Part shown: piece after piece, positions 34,406-43,496 of the stretch
Layout: each line of letters starts with the position of its first letter
Numbering within the stretch: position 1 is the first letter of the stretch
Assembly: GCF_004745645.1 (NCBI RefSeq)
Contig: NZ_SRMB01000001.1
Location: 2,170,001 to 2,234,000, forward strand
DNA length: 64,000 bases
DNA from: Hymenobacter metallicola
GTDB taxonomy: Bacteria; Bacteroidota; Bacteroidia; Cytophagales; Hymenobacteraceae
Reading direction: 5' to 3'
Notes under the pieces: model-generated
Database searches by the model: none
What the model was told of the DNA's origin: nothing
Seen by the model: only the letters and a program-made list of their open reading frames with translations
Translations under genes and position numbers: made by a program

Positions 34406-34674
34406 CTGGCCGCACGGCTCTATCATCTGCCTTATTTTACCGAGGCAGCGTGCAACTTGGCGGTGGCTTTGGGCCTCTTTTGCGCATTGCTTAGCTGGCC
34501 CCAGCCCCCGCTTAGCCCAGGCAGGCAACTTCCAACCTCGGTATGTGGTTACGGTAGCTGAAGCTGGCGCCAGGTGCTTGCCCGAGCCTTATCCACGGCG
34601 GGTTTCTTTTTCCTGCGGCGTGGTTTCGTATCTTGTTGAATCAATTAGTGGCTACTTCCCATTTGTCTTTGGCT
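34406..34674. other. Upstream region of the hypothetical barrel gene
   Basis: 269 bp without an open frame. A -7-like TATCTTGT at 34629-34636 lies about 40 bp upstream of the next start codon; the -33 partner is not clear. Confidence 0.4.
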
Positions 34675-35265
34675 ATGCTTCGTTCTACTCTTGCGCTAAC
34701 GCTGTTGCTGGGCGTATCGGCCAGCGCGGCCCGGGCCCAAACCACTGCGCTTCCTACCGCGCCCGTGCCCGCCGATACCGCCCCCAAGCTGGGATTGGTT
34801 GGCCCGCGTACTTCCTATAGCATGAGTGCGGGCTTTATAACGGCGGGCCGCTTTGGCTCGGCCTCTTACCTGACCCCGCTGGCCTCCTATCAGCTGACCA
34901 ACCGGTTTTCGGTGTTTGCCGGCCTGACCTATATGCACATCGTGCCCGGCATCGGCGCTACCACGCCCGAGGGGGCCCGCACTTTGGGCGGGGCCGGCCT
35001 GAACCGCTACATCGTGCAGGGCGGCGGCGCCTACGCCCTCTCGCCGCGGGTGACGCTGGTGGGCTCGGCCTGGAAAGACTTAACCCCCACCACGTTTGGT
35101 AGCGGCGTCAACCCCTATGCGGGCTTCACAAACCTGGGTTCGGGCGTAAACATGCGCGCCGACTTCAAGCTCACCGAGCACATGACGGTTTCGGGCGGGG
35201 TGCGGGTTTCCAACGGGGCGGCCCCGGGCTACACGCCGTTTTCCATTGGCCCGTTCGGCTACTAG
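34675..35265 (+). CDS. Secreted protein, probable small outer-membrane barrel
   Basis: 196 residues. A signal peptide (LALTLLLGVSASAARAQ) supports the ATG at 34675; the frame from 34633 needs a TTG. Repeated aromatic-ended strands (SYSMSAGFITAGRFG, NRFSVFAGLTYMHIVPG, NRYIVQGGGAYALSPRVTLVGSAWKDL, HMTVSGGVRVSNG) and a C-terminal Tyr fit an outer-membrane beta-barrel of about eight strands. No named family is evident. Confidence 0.7.
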   Translation: MLRSTLALTLLLGVSASAARAQTTALPTAPVPADTAPKLGLVGPRTSYSMSAGFITAGRFGSASYLTPLASYQLTNRFSVFAGLTYMHIVPGIGATTPEGARTLGGAGLNRYIVQGGGAYALSPRVTLVGSAWKDLTPTTFGSGVNPYAGFTNLGSGVNMRADFKLTEHMTVSGGVRVSNGAAPGYTPFSIGPFGY

Positions 35266-35292
35266 CGCGGCCACTTCATTCGCCTACTGCGT

Positions 35293-35317
35293 AAGCCCCG
35301 GGAAGTTTCCGGGGCTT
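35293..35317 (+). terminator. Intrinsic terminator
   Basis: GC-rich stem 35293-35303 with 35307-35317, a tight loop, 28 bp past the stop. The downstream T tract is weak (TTTG). Confidence 0.7.
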
Positions 35318-35363
35318 TGCTGTTTCTTTGGCTCCGGCATTTCCCTTCTCACTTTCTGCCCAC

Positions 35364-36380
35364 ATGGCTGCCCGCATCACCTTTCTTCGCAACGAGGCTC
35401 TCCATACCGTCAAGTCCGGCTACCCGGGCAACAAGCTCTTCGGCAGCCGGTTTGCCAACGGCGAAGAGCTCTACACGCCTGAGTTCAGTAATGTATTCCG
35501 CTGGAAATTCCTGACTGAAAACCCGCAGAAAGAGGAGAAGAAAGCCGATACCTGGGCGCCGGAAGTAGTGAGCTGCACCGAGTTTCTGCGTGGCACCGAG
35601 GACGGGCTGGTGTGGCTGGGCCACGCCACGTTCGTGCTGCGCACTCGTGGAACCACCCTGCTCTTCGACCCGCTGCTCTTCGACTCGGCTTTTCTGAAGC
35701 GCCGCCACCCCCTGCCCTGCCGCCCCGAGGAGCTAACGGGCATCGACTTTTTGCTGCTCAGCCACGGCCACCGCGACCATCTGGATGAGGCCTCCATTAA
35801 GCTGGTGGCCCGCCAGAATCCGCAGCTGCGGGTGCTATCGTCGTTGCGCATGGCCCCGCTACTCAAGGGCATGGCCCCTAAGCTGGCCGTGCAGGAAGCC
35901 GGGTGGTGGCAGCAGTACGACCTTGGCCCCGGGGCACCGCTGGAAGTGTATTACCTGCCCGCCGCCCACTGGCACCGCCGCGGCCTGAATGATTTGAACA
36001 AAGTGCTCTGGGGCAGCTTTCTGATTCGCACCCAGGACAAGCTCCTGTACTTTGGCGGCGACAGTGCCTACGCCAATCATTTCGAGGATGTTGAGCGGCA
36101 GTTTGGCCCCATCGACATCTGCCTGCTGGGCATCGGGGCCTACAAGCCGGCTTTTATGATGCAGCTCAGCCATACCAACCCCCACGAGGCGGCCAAGGCG
36201 GCCAACGTGCTGCGGGCCGGCCATGTGGTGCCCATGCACTACGGCACCTTCGACTTGAGCGACGAGCCAGCCTCCGAGCCCATTCGCACCCTGCAGGATG
36301 TGGCCCACGGCGGCATGCTGCGCGGCGACCTGCACGTGCCCAAGGTCGGGGAAGTGCTGCGCTGGCAGGAGTGGGAATAA
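35364..36380 (+). CDS. Metallo-beta-lactamase fold hydrolase (UlaG/NAPE-PLD-like)
   Basis: 338 residues, no signal peptide. The metal motif HGHRDHLD is present, with WLGHATFVLRTRGTTLLFDP before it, GGDSAYANHFEDV (third ligand) and the MHYGTFDL histidine near the C-terminus. It is the layout of NAPE-PLD-like and UlaG-like hydrolases, which act on lipids or lactones; the substrate here is unknown. The ATG at 35364 (MAARITFLRN) is preferred over 35328. Conserved YKPAFMMQLSHTNPHEA supports the NAPE-PLD-like side. Confidence 0.88.
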   Translation: MAARITFLRNEALHTVKSGYPGNKLFGSRFANGEELYTPEFSNVFRWKFLTENPQKEEKKADTWAPEVVSCTEFLRGTEDGLVWLGHATFVLRTRGTTLLFDPLLFDSAFLKRRHPLPCRPEELTGIDFLLLSHGHRDHLDEASIKLVARQNPQLRVLSSLRMAPLLKGMAPKLAVQEAGWWQQYDLGPGAPLEVYYLPAAHWHRRGLNDLNKVLWGSFLIRTQDKLLYFGGDSAYANHFEDVERQFGPIDICLLGIGAYKPAFMMQLSHTNPHEAAKAANVLRAGHVVPMHYGTFDLSDEPASEPIRTLQDVAHGGMLRGDLHVPKVGEVLRWQEWE

Positions 36381-36400
36381 GGCGGGGGTAGAAACCAAAC

Positions 36401-36424
36401 AAGAGCCCCGTTGCCGGGGCTCTT
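36401..36424. terminator. Bidirectional terminator
   Basis: Perfect 10-bp stem (36401-36410 with 36415-36424), 4-nt loop, between the convergent hydrolase and T9SS protein genes. Confidence 0.85.
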
Positions 36425-36450
36425 GCCGTTAGGGAGTGTAGACAACCCTG

Positions 36451-37893
36451 CTATTGCCGCACGATTTTTTTCACGATCAGCCCGGCGGCCGTGTGCAGAT
36501 GCACGGTGTAGAGGCCCGCTGGCTGCGTGCTTAGGTCGAGCGCAGCAGCAGCCTGTTCGGGGCGCAACGTCAGGCGTTGCACCACCTGGCCCAGGCTGTT
36601 CACCACTTCAGTTGGCACCTCGGCGTCGCGTAGGCCTGCTACCTGCAGCGTCACGGGGCCGGTTGTTGGGTTGGGGTACAGCTGGGTGTGGGCGGCTAAG
36701 GCCGAGTTGGGCCCAGTCGTTTTTAGGGTGATGTCGCGGAAGTCGCCGTAGGTGTATTTCAGGGCGTTGACGTAGGCTTTGGTGGTTGGGTCGTAGTTCT
36801 GCCGCACTTTACCGGTCAGGTCGTTGGCGGCATTGTAGCGCAGCAGGTAGCGGTAGCCTTCCACAACCGACCACGCATTGTTTGTCCAGGATTCGTACGC
36901 GTAGTCCACCTCGTTGCCGGAGGCATCGTAGAGGTGGCGGTAGCGCCCGGTGGCAACCCAGGCATTGTTGAGACGCTGCTCGATCTGACCGAGCTGGCTG
37001 CCGTTGTCCAGGTAGGTTGCGGAAACCCGCATGCGCAGCTGCCACGCCCCATTCTCCCACAACTCCGATTCCGAGGAAGTCTCGCGCCCTTGGCTGTCAC
37101 GCACGATGTTGGCCAAACGCTGCTGGTTGACGTAGGCGCCGTTTTGCCACTGCTGATCGACCCGCGCGGAGTACTCTGTAGTCGTGGCACTGGGGTAAGT
37201 ATACTGGCGGCGCGGGCCCTTCTCGTACGTATTGGTTAGGGGGTCCAGGAATTCCTCGGTTTCCTCCAGCACGGCCCCGGCGGGGGTGTAGGTCACTGTA
37301 GCTCGGCCGCCGTAGGTTGTTGCCCAAGCCCCGTTGCGCCACTGCTCGTTGCGGTAGGCAATGTAATGGTTGCGGGCGTCGTACTGAACGGTGGCGCGAA
37401 ACAGATTTTCCCAGGCCCCATTCTTCCATACTTGCTCCAAGTGGTCGGTCAAAGAATTAGCGCCGTTGAAGGTGTCCTGGCTCCGCGCCTGATTTTGCCA
37501 AGCGGTACCGTTCCACTCTTCTTCCAGGCTGCTGGTTTGCTGGCCGGCCGCGTTATAGGCCCAAGTGATACGGGTGCTCGGCTGCTGGGAAGCCGAGTCG
37601 GCCTCAACCAGTTGGGTCACTTGCCCCTTCGCGTCATAGGTGTAGGCTACCACCAGACCCGTCTTTGCCCACTGGCTTGTGGGAGCATGCCACTGATAAA
37701 TCGTGCTTTTGCCGGGCTTGCGCAGGCCTGTGCCGCGCGGGGCATCGGGCAAGGCTAGGCCCCGCTTGGTTAGTTCCTGTCGCAGTACCTGCGGCAGCTC
37801 GTAAGGGTGGCGGGCATTTGCCAGCGGAGTTTGCTGGGCCTGCACCGCAGTAGTGCCAAGAGCCAGTAACAGACCGAGTAAATAATGCTTCAT
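36451..37893 (-). CDS. T9SS-secreted protein with YD/RHS-like repeats
   Basis: 480 residues with signal peptide (LLGLLLALGTTAVQAQ). Residues 55-390 form a run of short repeats built on xxxQWRNGAW or xxLWENGAW followed by YDARN/YTYPSA type turns, similar to YD (RHS-like) wall-repeat stretches. The C-terminal 75 residues (LYPNPTTGPVTLQVAGL, VVNSLGQVVQRLTL, LPAGLYTVHLHTAAGLIVKKIVRQ-like) are a T9SS sorting domain that directs export through the outer membrane. The biological role is unknown; such proteins are often surface adhesins or toxin-like tips. Confidence 0.88.
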   Translation of the reverse strand: MKHYLLGLLLALGTTAVQAQQTPLANARHPYELPQVLRQELTKRGLALPDAPRGTGLRKPGKSTIYQWHAPTSQWAKTGLVVAYTYDAKGQVTQLVEADSASQQPSTRITWAYNAAGQQTSSLEEEWNGTAWQNQARSQDTFNGANSLTDHLEQVWKNGAWENLFRATVQYDARNHYIAYRNEQWRNGAWATTYGGRATVTYTPAGAVLEETEEFLDPLTNTYEKGPRRQYTYPSATTTEYSARVDQQWQNGAYVNQQRLANIVRDSQGRETSSESELWENGAWQLRMRVSATYLDNGSQLGQIEQRLNNAWVATGRYRHLYDASGNEVDYAYESWTNNAWSVVEGYRYLLRYNAANDLTGKVRQNYDPTTKAYVNALKYTYGDFRDITLKTTGPNSALAAHTQLYPNPTTGPVTLQVAGLRDAEVPTEVVNSLGQVVQRLTLRPEQAAAALDLSTQPAGLYTVHLHTAAGLIVKKIVRQ

Positions 37894-38078
37894 GTACTAG
37901 AGAATTGTTGCTAGGTAAACCAACTCAAAAGTACTGTTTTTGAGCTTGAATATAAACTAGCTTGCTTAAGCTTACGCCCCACTTTTACCCTCCTTAAATC
38001 CAACTGCCAGCCGGCGAATTTCGCTTTGCGGCACAGTCCCGCGCCGGACTGTATCTTTACCGGCCCATTCCGATTCGT

Positions 38079-39557
38079 ATGTCCCCTACCCTGGTTCTGA
38101 GCCTGATTGCCGGCTACTTCACCATTCTCATCGTCATTGCCCTGCTCACCTCGCGCAAGGCTACCAGCGCCAGCTTCTTCGTGGCCAACCGCAACGTGCC
38201 CTGGTACATGGTGGCCTTCGCCATGATTGGTACCTCGCTGTCGGGGGTGTCCTTTATATCGGTGCCGGGCATGGTACACGCCCAGGCCTGGAGCTACATG
38301 GCCGTGGTCATGGGCTACTTGGTGGGCTACCTCGTGATTGGTACCGTGCTGCTGCCGCTGTATTACAAGCTCAATCTGGTGTCGATTTACACTTACCTGG
38401 AGCAGCGCTTCGGGTTCTGGAGCTACAAGACCGGGGCGGCTTTGTTTCTGATTTCGCGCGCCATTGGGGCCGCCCTGCGCCTGTACGTGGTAGCCGGGGT
38501 GCTGCAAGTGGCCGTCTTCGACGATTTGGGCGTACCCTTCGCCGTGACGGTGGCCGTGAGTATTCTGCTGATCTACCTCTATACCTTCCGCGGGGGCCTG
38601 AAAACCATTCTCTGGACCGACACCTTCCAGACCTTGGCCATGCTGACTTCGGTGGGCATTTCGGTGTATTTGATTTCCGATGAGCTGAATCTGGGCTTTC
38701 AGCAGGTGATTACCACGGTGCGGGAGTCGGAAATGTCGCGCATCTTCTTCTGGGAGTGGACCGACTCGCGCAAGTTCTGGACTCAGTTCGTCTCGGGCAT
38801 GTTCATCACCATCGTCATGACCGGCCTCGACCAGGATCTGATGCAGAAAAACCTAAGCTGCCGCTCCCTGGGCGACGCCCAGAAAAACATGTTCTGGTTT
38901 GCCCTGATTCTGGTGCCCGTCAACCTGCTGTTTCTGTCCCTGGGCGTGCTGCTCTACCAATATGCCGCCGCCAAGGGCATTACGCTCCCGGTGAATGCGG
39001 CCGGCAAAATCATCGGCGACGACGTGTTTCCGCTCCTGGCTACCGAGCATTTCTCCCTGTTTGCGGGCATTGTTTTCATCCTGGGCATCATCGCCGTTAC
39101 GTATTCCAGCGCCGACTCGGCCCTGACGGCCCTGACCACCTCATTCTGCGTCGATTTTCTGACCATCAGTAAGTACCCCGAAGCCCGGCAGAGCGTGCTG
39201 CGCCAGCGTACCCACCTGATGTTTACGGTGGTGCTGGTCGTTATTATCCTCATTTTCCGGATGCTGAACGACCAGAGCCTGATTTCGGCCGTGTTTAAGG
39301 CGGCGGGCTATACCTATGGGCCGCTGCTGGGCTTGTTCAGCTTCGGCATCTTCACCCACCGCCAGCTCCACGACAAATACGTGCCCTGGATGTGCGCCTG
39401 GCCGCCGGTGTTCTGCTACGTGCTCAATGCCAATTCCAAGGCCTGGCTGGGCGGCTACGAGTTCGGCTTCGAGATTCTGCTGGTCAACGGGTTGCTGACT
39501 TTCCTGGGCTTACTGGCAATTTCGCGCCAGCCCGAAGTAGAATTGAACCCTGCGTAG
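38079..39557 (+). CDS. Sodium:solute symporter (SSS family)
   Basis: 492 residues with about 13 membrane segments. SSS proteins use Na+ to import sugars, nucleosides, vitamins or acids. Visible landmarks are the ATSASFFVANRNVPWYMVAFAMIGTSLSGVSF N-terminal region with the sodium-site serines, the VAGVLQVAVF helix and AVTYSSADSALTALTTSFCVDF of the conserved second Na+ site. The specific solute is not deducible. A -7-like TATCTTTA lies 20 bp upstream of the start. Confidence 0.93.
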   Translation: MSPTLVLSLIAGYFTILIVIALLTSRKATSASFFVANRNVPWYMVAFAMIGTSLSGVSFISVPGMVHAQAWSYMAVVMGYLVGYLVIGTVLLPLYYKLNLVSIYTYLEQRFGFWSYKTGAALFLISRAIGAALRLYVVAGVLQVAVFDDLGVPFAVTVAVSILLIYLYTFRGGLKTILWTDTFQTLAMLTSVGISVYLISDELNLGFQQVITTVRESEMSRIFFWEWTDSRKFWTQFVSGMFITIVMTGLDQDLMQKNLSCRSLGDAQKNMFWFALILVPVNLLFLSLGVLLYQYAAAKGITLPVNAAGKIIGDDVFPLLATEHFSLFAGIVFILGIIAVTYSSADSALTALTTSFCVDFLTISKYPEARQSVLRQRTHLMFTVVLVVIILIFRMLNDQSLISAVFKAAGYTYGPLLGLFSFGIFTHRQLHDKYVPWMCAWPPVFCYVLNANSKAWLGGYEFGFEILLVNGLLTFLGLLAISRQPEVELNPA

Positions 39558-39602
39558 GGTAGGTTGTTTAGGCAGAAGCCGCTGGCTTGGCATTTCCGTA
39601 CG

Positions 39603-39610
39603 TACCTTTG
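39603..39610 (+). promoter_or_regulatory. Candidate -7 box of the TonB-like gene
   Basis: TACCTTTG matches the Bacteroidota -7 consensus TAnnTTTG exactly and lies 63 bp before the start at 39674; no -33 TTTG is found at the usual distance. Confidence 0.35.
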
Positions 39611-39673
39611 CGGAGCTCCGGAAACGGAGCTGCCCGGCCCGGTTTTTCGGTGGCCTTCACGCGCATTGCTTCC

Positions 39674-40150
39674 ATGAAACATCTTTTCTTCCTCTTGCTG
39701 GCCCTAGGTTTGGCGGCACGGGCTCAGGCCCAACAGCCGACTTCGGCCCAGCAGCCCGTTGTGCTCAAGCCCGGCCGGATGCAGGTGCAGCGCAATCCGG
39801 CGGCCAACCGCCCCGATGTGCCCCCGCAGTTTGTGGGCGGGGCCCAGAAGCTCAGCGAGTTTTTTCAGCAGAATGTAAAGTATCCGGAAGCCGCCCGCGT
39901 CAATAAAGTTACGGGCACGGTGCTCACCAGCTTTACCATCGACACCGACGGCCGCGTGAGCGGCCCTAGCGTGGTGAAAAGCCTGAGCCCCGAGTGCGAC
40001 GCCGAAGCCCTGCGCGTGCTGGGCCTCATGCCGGCCTGGAAGCCCGCTACCCGCAAGGGCCAGCCCGTGGCTATTCAGGTGCAACTGCCCGTGCCGTTTG
40101 GCGACACTAGCACGCTGAAGGTGGAGCGGGGCAAAACCAAATTCGAGTAA
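39674..40150 (+). CDS. TonB family C-terminal domain protein, secreted
   Basis: 158 residues. After a signal peptide (LLLALGLAARAQAQ) the protein has a TonB-like C-terminal domain: FVGGAQKLSEFFQQNVKYPEAARVNKVTGTVLTSFTIDTDGRVS, then CDAEALRVLGLMPAWKPATRKGQPVAIQVQLPVPF. The KYPEAARxxxxxGxVxxxFxIDxxGxV pattern is typical. Unlike TonB it has no proline-rich spacer and no anchoring helix beyond the signal, so it may be periplasmic. The ATG at 39674 is clear. The next genes encode an ABC exporter and an ExbD-like protein. Confidence 0.88.
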   Translation: MKHLFFLLLALGLAARAQAQQPTSAQQPVVLKPGRMQVQRNPAANRPDVPPQFVGGAQKLSEFFQQNVKYPEAARVNKVTGTVLTSFTIDTDGRVSGPSVVKSLSPECDAEALRVLGLMPAWKPATRKGQPVAIQVQLPVPFGDTSTLKVERGKTKFE

Positions 40151-40171
40151 GGCGTTAAGAAATTAGAAGTG

Positions 40172-40293
40172 AGAACTCTGAGCTAAGAACTTAGATACTA
40201 GCACGTAAAACCCAACCGAAGAAAGCCCTCAGGCTTTGGGGTGATACGCTCTACCCGCACGATCTAAGCATTAGGCGCTCAATCCTGAGTTCT
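40172..40293. repeat. Nested palindromic element between TonB-like and ABC genes (possible copy D)
   Basis: Three inverted pairs nest: AGAACTC (40172-40178) with 40287-40293, CTTAGAT (40190-40196) with 40262-40268, and AAAGCC (40222-40227) with 40232-40237. The inner hairpin carries GAAAGCCC as in the other repeat copies, but the outer arms differ, so membership of the family is uncertain. Confidence 0.45.
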
Positions 40294-40306
40294 ATAGATA
40301 GAATAC

Positions 40307-42142
40307 ATGGCCAGAAGTGGAATGAATACCAGTGGCACGACCATCGACCCGGACGTGCCCAAAAAGAAGTTAACCAAGGAAAGCTTCCGGCACGGCCTGC
40401 GGATTTTCCGCTACGTGCTGCCCTACCGGGCCAAGTTCATTATCGGGTTGGTGCTCTTGACCTTGTCCAGCGCGACGACCATGGGTTTTCCCTGGGTGAT
40501 TGGCAAGCTCACGGATGCGGCCAATGGCAAGCCCTTCGTGCTACCCAACGGCCTGACGCTCAGCATTACCCAGATTGCCCTGGGTTTGTTTGCTGTCATT
40601 CTGCTCCAGGGTACCTTCTCGTTTGGCCGCATCTGGTTTTTCACCCAGGTCAGCGAGTTTACCGTGCGCGACATTCGTCAGGCGCTCTACCGCAAGTTCG
40701 TCACCCTGCCCATTCCCTACTTCGAAAAGCACCGCGTGGGCGCTATCACCTCGCGCATCACTTCCGACGTAGCCCAGATTCAGGATTCGTTTTCCCTAAC
40801 CCTGGCCGAGCTGTTCCGGCAGGTTACCACGCTCATTGTGGGCGTCACGTTCATCATGCTGGTGTCGGTGAAGCTGTCTTTGTTTATGCTGCTCACCTTC
40901 CCGCCCATCGTGCTGGTAGCCATGGTGTTTGGCCGCAAAATCCGGGTGCTGGCCAAGGCTACCCAGGAGGAACTGGCCAAAACCAACGTCATCGTGGAAG
41001 AAACCCTGCAGGGCATCAACACCGTGAAGGCTTTCACCAATGAGCTGTTTGAAACCAACCGCTACGGGGCTTCCCTGAACCGGACGCTGCAGGCCGCGCT
41101 GCGCAGCAACCTGTACCGGGGCGGCTTCGTGTCGTTCGTGATTATCGGCTTGTTCGGCGGCATCATCATGGTGCTGTGGCGGGCCGCCTCCCTGGTGGCG
41201 GCCGGCCAGATGACCATCGGCGACCTGACTTCCTTTGCCCTTTACACCATCTTTATCGGTGCCTCCGTGGGCGGCCTGGGTGAATTGTACGGCAAAGTGC
41301 AAAGCACCCTGGGCGCCTCCGAGCGGATTCTGGAAATCCTGGACGAGCCCTCCGAGCCTACCCACCGGCCCCGCGTGGCCGGCACCGCCCCGCTGCAGGT
41401 CCGCGGCGACATCGACTACCGCAACGTGGCCTTTAGCTACCCCACGCGGCCCGATTTGCCGGTGCTCAAGAACATTGACTTCGACATTCAGGCCGGCGAA
41501 AAAATTGCCCTGGTAGGCCCCAGCGGCGCGGGCAAGAGCACCATCGTGCAACTGCTGATGCAATTTTATGAGCTCAGCGGCGGCAAAATCCTCATCGACG
41601 GCCGCGACCTGCAGCAGTACGACCTTACCGAGCTGCGCCAGCACATTGGCATTGTGCCCCAGGAAACCTTGCTGTTTGGCGGCTCGATTCGGGAAAACAT
41701 TGCCTACGGTAAAATCGACGCTACCGACGCGGAAATTACCCTGGCGGCCCGCAAGGCCAACGCCTGGCAGTTTATCGAGTCGTTTCCTGAAGGCCTGGAT
41801 ACGCTGGTCGGGGAGCGGGGCGTGAAGCTTTCGGGCGGGCAGCGGCAGCGCATTGCCATTGCCCGGGCTATTCTGAAGAATCCCGCCATCCTGATTCTGG
41901 ACGAAGCCACCTCCGCCCTCGACTCGGAAAGCGAGAAGCTGGTGCAAAGTGCCATGGATGAGCTCATGCAGAACCGCACCAGCATCATCATTGCCCACCG
42001 CCTGAGCACCATCCGCAAAGCCGACAAAATCCTGGTTATCGACGGGGGCCGCATCGTGGAGCAAGGCACCCACGACGAGCTCAGCCACAGTGAGAACGGG
42101 CTGTACGCCAATTTGCTGAAGCTGCAGCTGGAGGTAAGTTAA
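40307..42142 (+). CDS. ABC exporter, fused membrane and ATPase domains (MsbA type)
   Basis: 611 residues. Residues 30-330 form six membrane helices; the ATPase follows with Walker A GPSGAGKST (404-412), signature LSGGQRQR (508-515) and Walker B ILILDE (Asp532, Glu533), with the Q-loop before and a switch histidine in IIIAHRLSTIR. It matches the MsbA/MdlB-like half-transporters that flip lipid A or drugs, working as homodimers. The start is 40307; the Met at 40322 is possible. Terminator follows. Confidence 0.95.
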   Translation: MARSGMNTSGTTIDPDVPKKKLTKESFRHGLRIFRYVLPYRAKFIIGLVLLTLSSATTMGFPWVIGKLTDAANGKPFVLPNGLTLSITQIALGLFAVILLQGTFSFGRIWFFTQVSEFTVRDIRQALYRKFVTLPIPYFEKHRVGAITSRITSDVAQIQDSFSLTLAELFRQVTTLIVGVTFIMLVSVKLSLFMLLTFPPIVLVAMVFGRKIRVLAKATQEELAKTNVIVEETLQGINTVKAFTNELFETNRYGASLNRTLQAALRSNLYRGGFVSFVIIGLFGGIIMVLWRAASLVAAGQMTIGDLTSFALYTIFIGASVGGLGELYGKVQSTLGASERILEILDEPSEPTHRPRVAGTAPLQVRGDIDYRNVAFSYPTRPDLPVLKNIDFDIQAGEKIALVGPSGAGKSTIVQLLMQFYELSGGKILIDGRDLQQYDLTELRQHIGIVPQETLLFGGSIRENIAYGKIDATDAEITLAARKANAWQFIESFPEGLDTLVGERGVKLSGGQRQRIAIARAILKNPAILILDEATSALDSESEKLVQSAMDELMQNRTSIIIAHRLSTIRKADKILVIDGGRIVEQGTHDELSHSENGLYANLLKLQLEVS

Positions 42143-42160
42143 ACCTATAAAAAAGGTAGG

Positions 42161-42202
42161 ATAACAAAAAGGGCGAGGCTTAAGCTTCGCCCTTTTTGTT
42201 AT
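42161..42202. terminator. Long intrinsic terminator after the ABC gene
   Basis: Symmetric about 42181/42182 with arms of about 20 pairs (42161-42180 with 42183-42202, one G-U pair), T-rich end TTTTTGTT. The frame starting at 42201 overlaps it, supporting the later start of the next gene. Confidence 0.9.
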
Positions 42203-42242
42203 GCCGAGCTTATCGTTACCTTATCGGTCTAACCTTAAGCCA

Positions 42243-42860
42243 ATGACCAGCAACGCCGCCCACCGTCTTCGCCGCCCTGTGTCAGCTGTGTTCGATCTGG
42301 GCCCCTGGGGTGGATTGCTGCTGGTCGTTTGCTCCCTATTCCTAACCTCGGGGCGGCTGGCGGCACCAGTGCCACCAGTTTATGCGCCTTCCTCTTCCAA
42401 CGTGTGCACCCGAGGCCTGCATCATGAGCTTCTACTCTCAGTGGATGCCCAGAATCGGATATACCTAGTCACTGACAATGAGCACTTCCAATCTGCTCTT
42501 ATTGAGCGAGTAAGCAAGCAACACGGTTTGCGCTTCACGACGTCTCAGCTGCAGGAACTTGGCCACATGCCGTTTATAGGATATGCTGTAAATCAGCTCC
42601 CTACCTGGCTGACGGCCTCAGCAATTCAGCGCCGCACCTTGCCGATAGGACTGCCTACCACAGCCGACAACGACCAGCTTTCCGAGTATGTAGCCGCGGC
42701 CACCGCGCTGTACCAGATTGAGCACGGCAAGCCTCTTAGTTTGGGAATCATGGCCGATGGACGCCTTGCATCAGTTCAGGTCATAAGCCTCATCAAACTG
42801 CTGCAAAAGCAGGGCATCAACCGCTACAACCTAGTGACCAACATGGAGCCGGATCTGTAA
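42243..42860 (+). CDS. ExbD/TolR-like protein
   Basis: 205 residues. One hydrophobic segment (GPWGGLLLVVCSLFL, residues 22-36) precedes a periplasmic domain with HELLLSVDAQNRIYLV and, at the C-terminus, KPLSLGIMADGRLASVQVISLIKLLQKQGINRYNLVTNMEPDL. The last stretch is the ExbD signature (the basic residue plus GINRYNLVT). The usual helix carries a proton-binding Asp in ExbD, but the visible anchor has no such acidic residue, so the protein may be a non-energised relative. No ExbB partner lies next to it. The ATG at 42243 is used. Confidence 0.72.
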   Translation: MTSNAAHRLRRPVSAVFDLGPWGGLLLVVCSLFLTSGRLAAPVPPVYAPSSSNVCTRGLHHELLLSVDAQNRIYLVTDNEHFQSALIERVSKQHGLRFTTSQLQELGHMPFIGYAVNQLPTWLTASAIQRRTLPIGLPTTADNDQLSEYVAAATALYQIEHGKPLSLGIMADGRLASVQVISLIKLLQKQGINRYNLVTNMEPDL

Positions 42861-42918
42861 ACCAGCGAGCTAAGTACCTCTATCGGCTTCTCTATTACTC
42901 TTAACCACAATATCGGCA

Positions 42919-43479
42919 GTGTCTACCTCAGGCGCCTTAGCTACCCCCATCCGCGTAGCGCCCACCACCGTTTCCTTCGCCGAGTTCCAGGCCATTCACC
43001 AGGAGCAGCAGCGGCGGCGCTACCCCGACGATAAGCGTGAGCCCCGGCCTGCTACCTCCGACCCGTGGAAAGTGAAGGTGCAGCGCTGGGCGGCCATAGT
43101 AGCAACCGGCGCCGCCCTCGGCTTCTGGTTTCGGCCGCGCGCCTGGGTGGGCTGGGTGGTTCTGGTCACGGTTTCTAGCGTACTGGGGTTGGCCTACCAG
43201 TGGTGGGAATACCGGCAGGCCTACCGGCAAAGACAAGCCAAGCAGCTGCCGACCAGCTTTGTAGTGGAGGCGGCCGGAGTTCAGGTCACGACGCAGGGTG
43301 AGGGCAGCCGGTTCTTCCGCTGGGTTGATTTTTACAGTATTCAGCAGGTGCCGGGCTGGGTGTTGCTTTATACTTCCGTCGAGCACTGCTACTACCTGAA
43401 CCTGGAGAGGGTGCAGCCGCCCGCTACGGCGGCGCAGGTGCTAGAAGTGCTGCCCAAACCGGTAGTGGCGGCGGAATAA
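42919..43479 (+). CDS. YcxB-like membrane protein, first of three tandem copies
   Basis: 186 residues, GTG start at 42919. Two membrane helices in the middle (WAAIVATGAALGFWFRP, GWVVLVTVSSVLGLAYQWW) are followed by a C-terminal domain with FFRWVDFYSIQQVPGWVLLY that resembles the YcxB C-terminal module, a small beta-rich domain. The N-terminus has SFAEFQAIHQEQQ, matching YPEFQKINQQ of the next gene, so the three are tandem paralogues. Function unknown. The start is ambiguous because no ATG lies nearby. Confidence 0.7.
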   Translation: MSTSGALATPIRVAPTTVSFAEFQAIHQEQQRRRYPDDKREPRPATSDPWKVKVQRWAAIVATGAALGFWFRPRAWVGWVVLVTVSSVLGLAYQWWEYRQAYRQRQAKQLPTSFVVEAAGVQVTTQGEGSRFFRWVDFYSIQQVPGWVLLYTSVEHCYYLNLERVQPPATAAQVLEVLPKPVVAAE

Positions 43480-43496
43480 GCGTACTTTTGGCTCCC

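Noticed and set aside
40796..42088. 430-residue minus-strand frame opposite the ABC exporter
   Set aside because: Opposite a protein with complete Walker A, signature and Walker B motifs.
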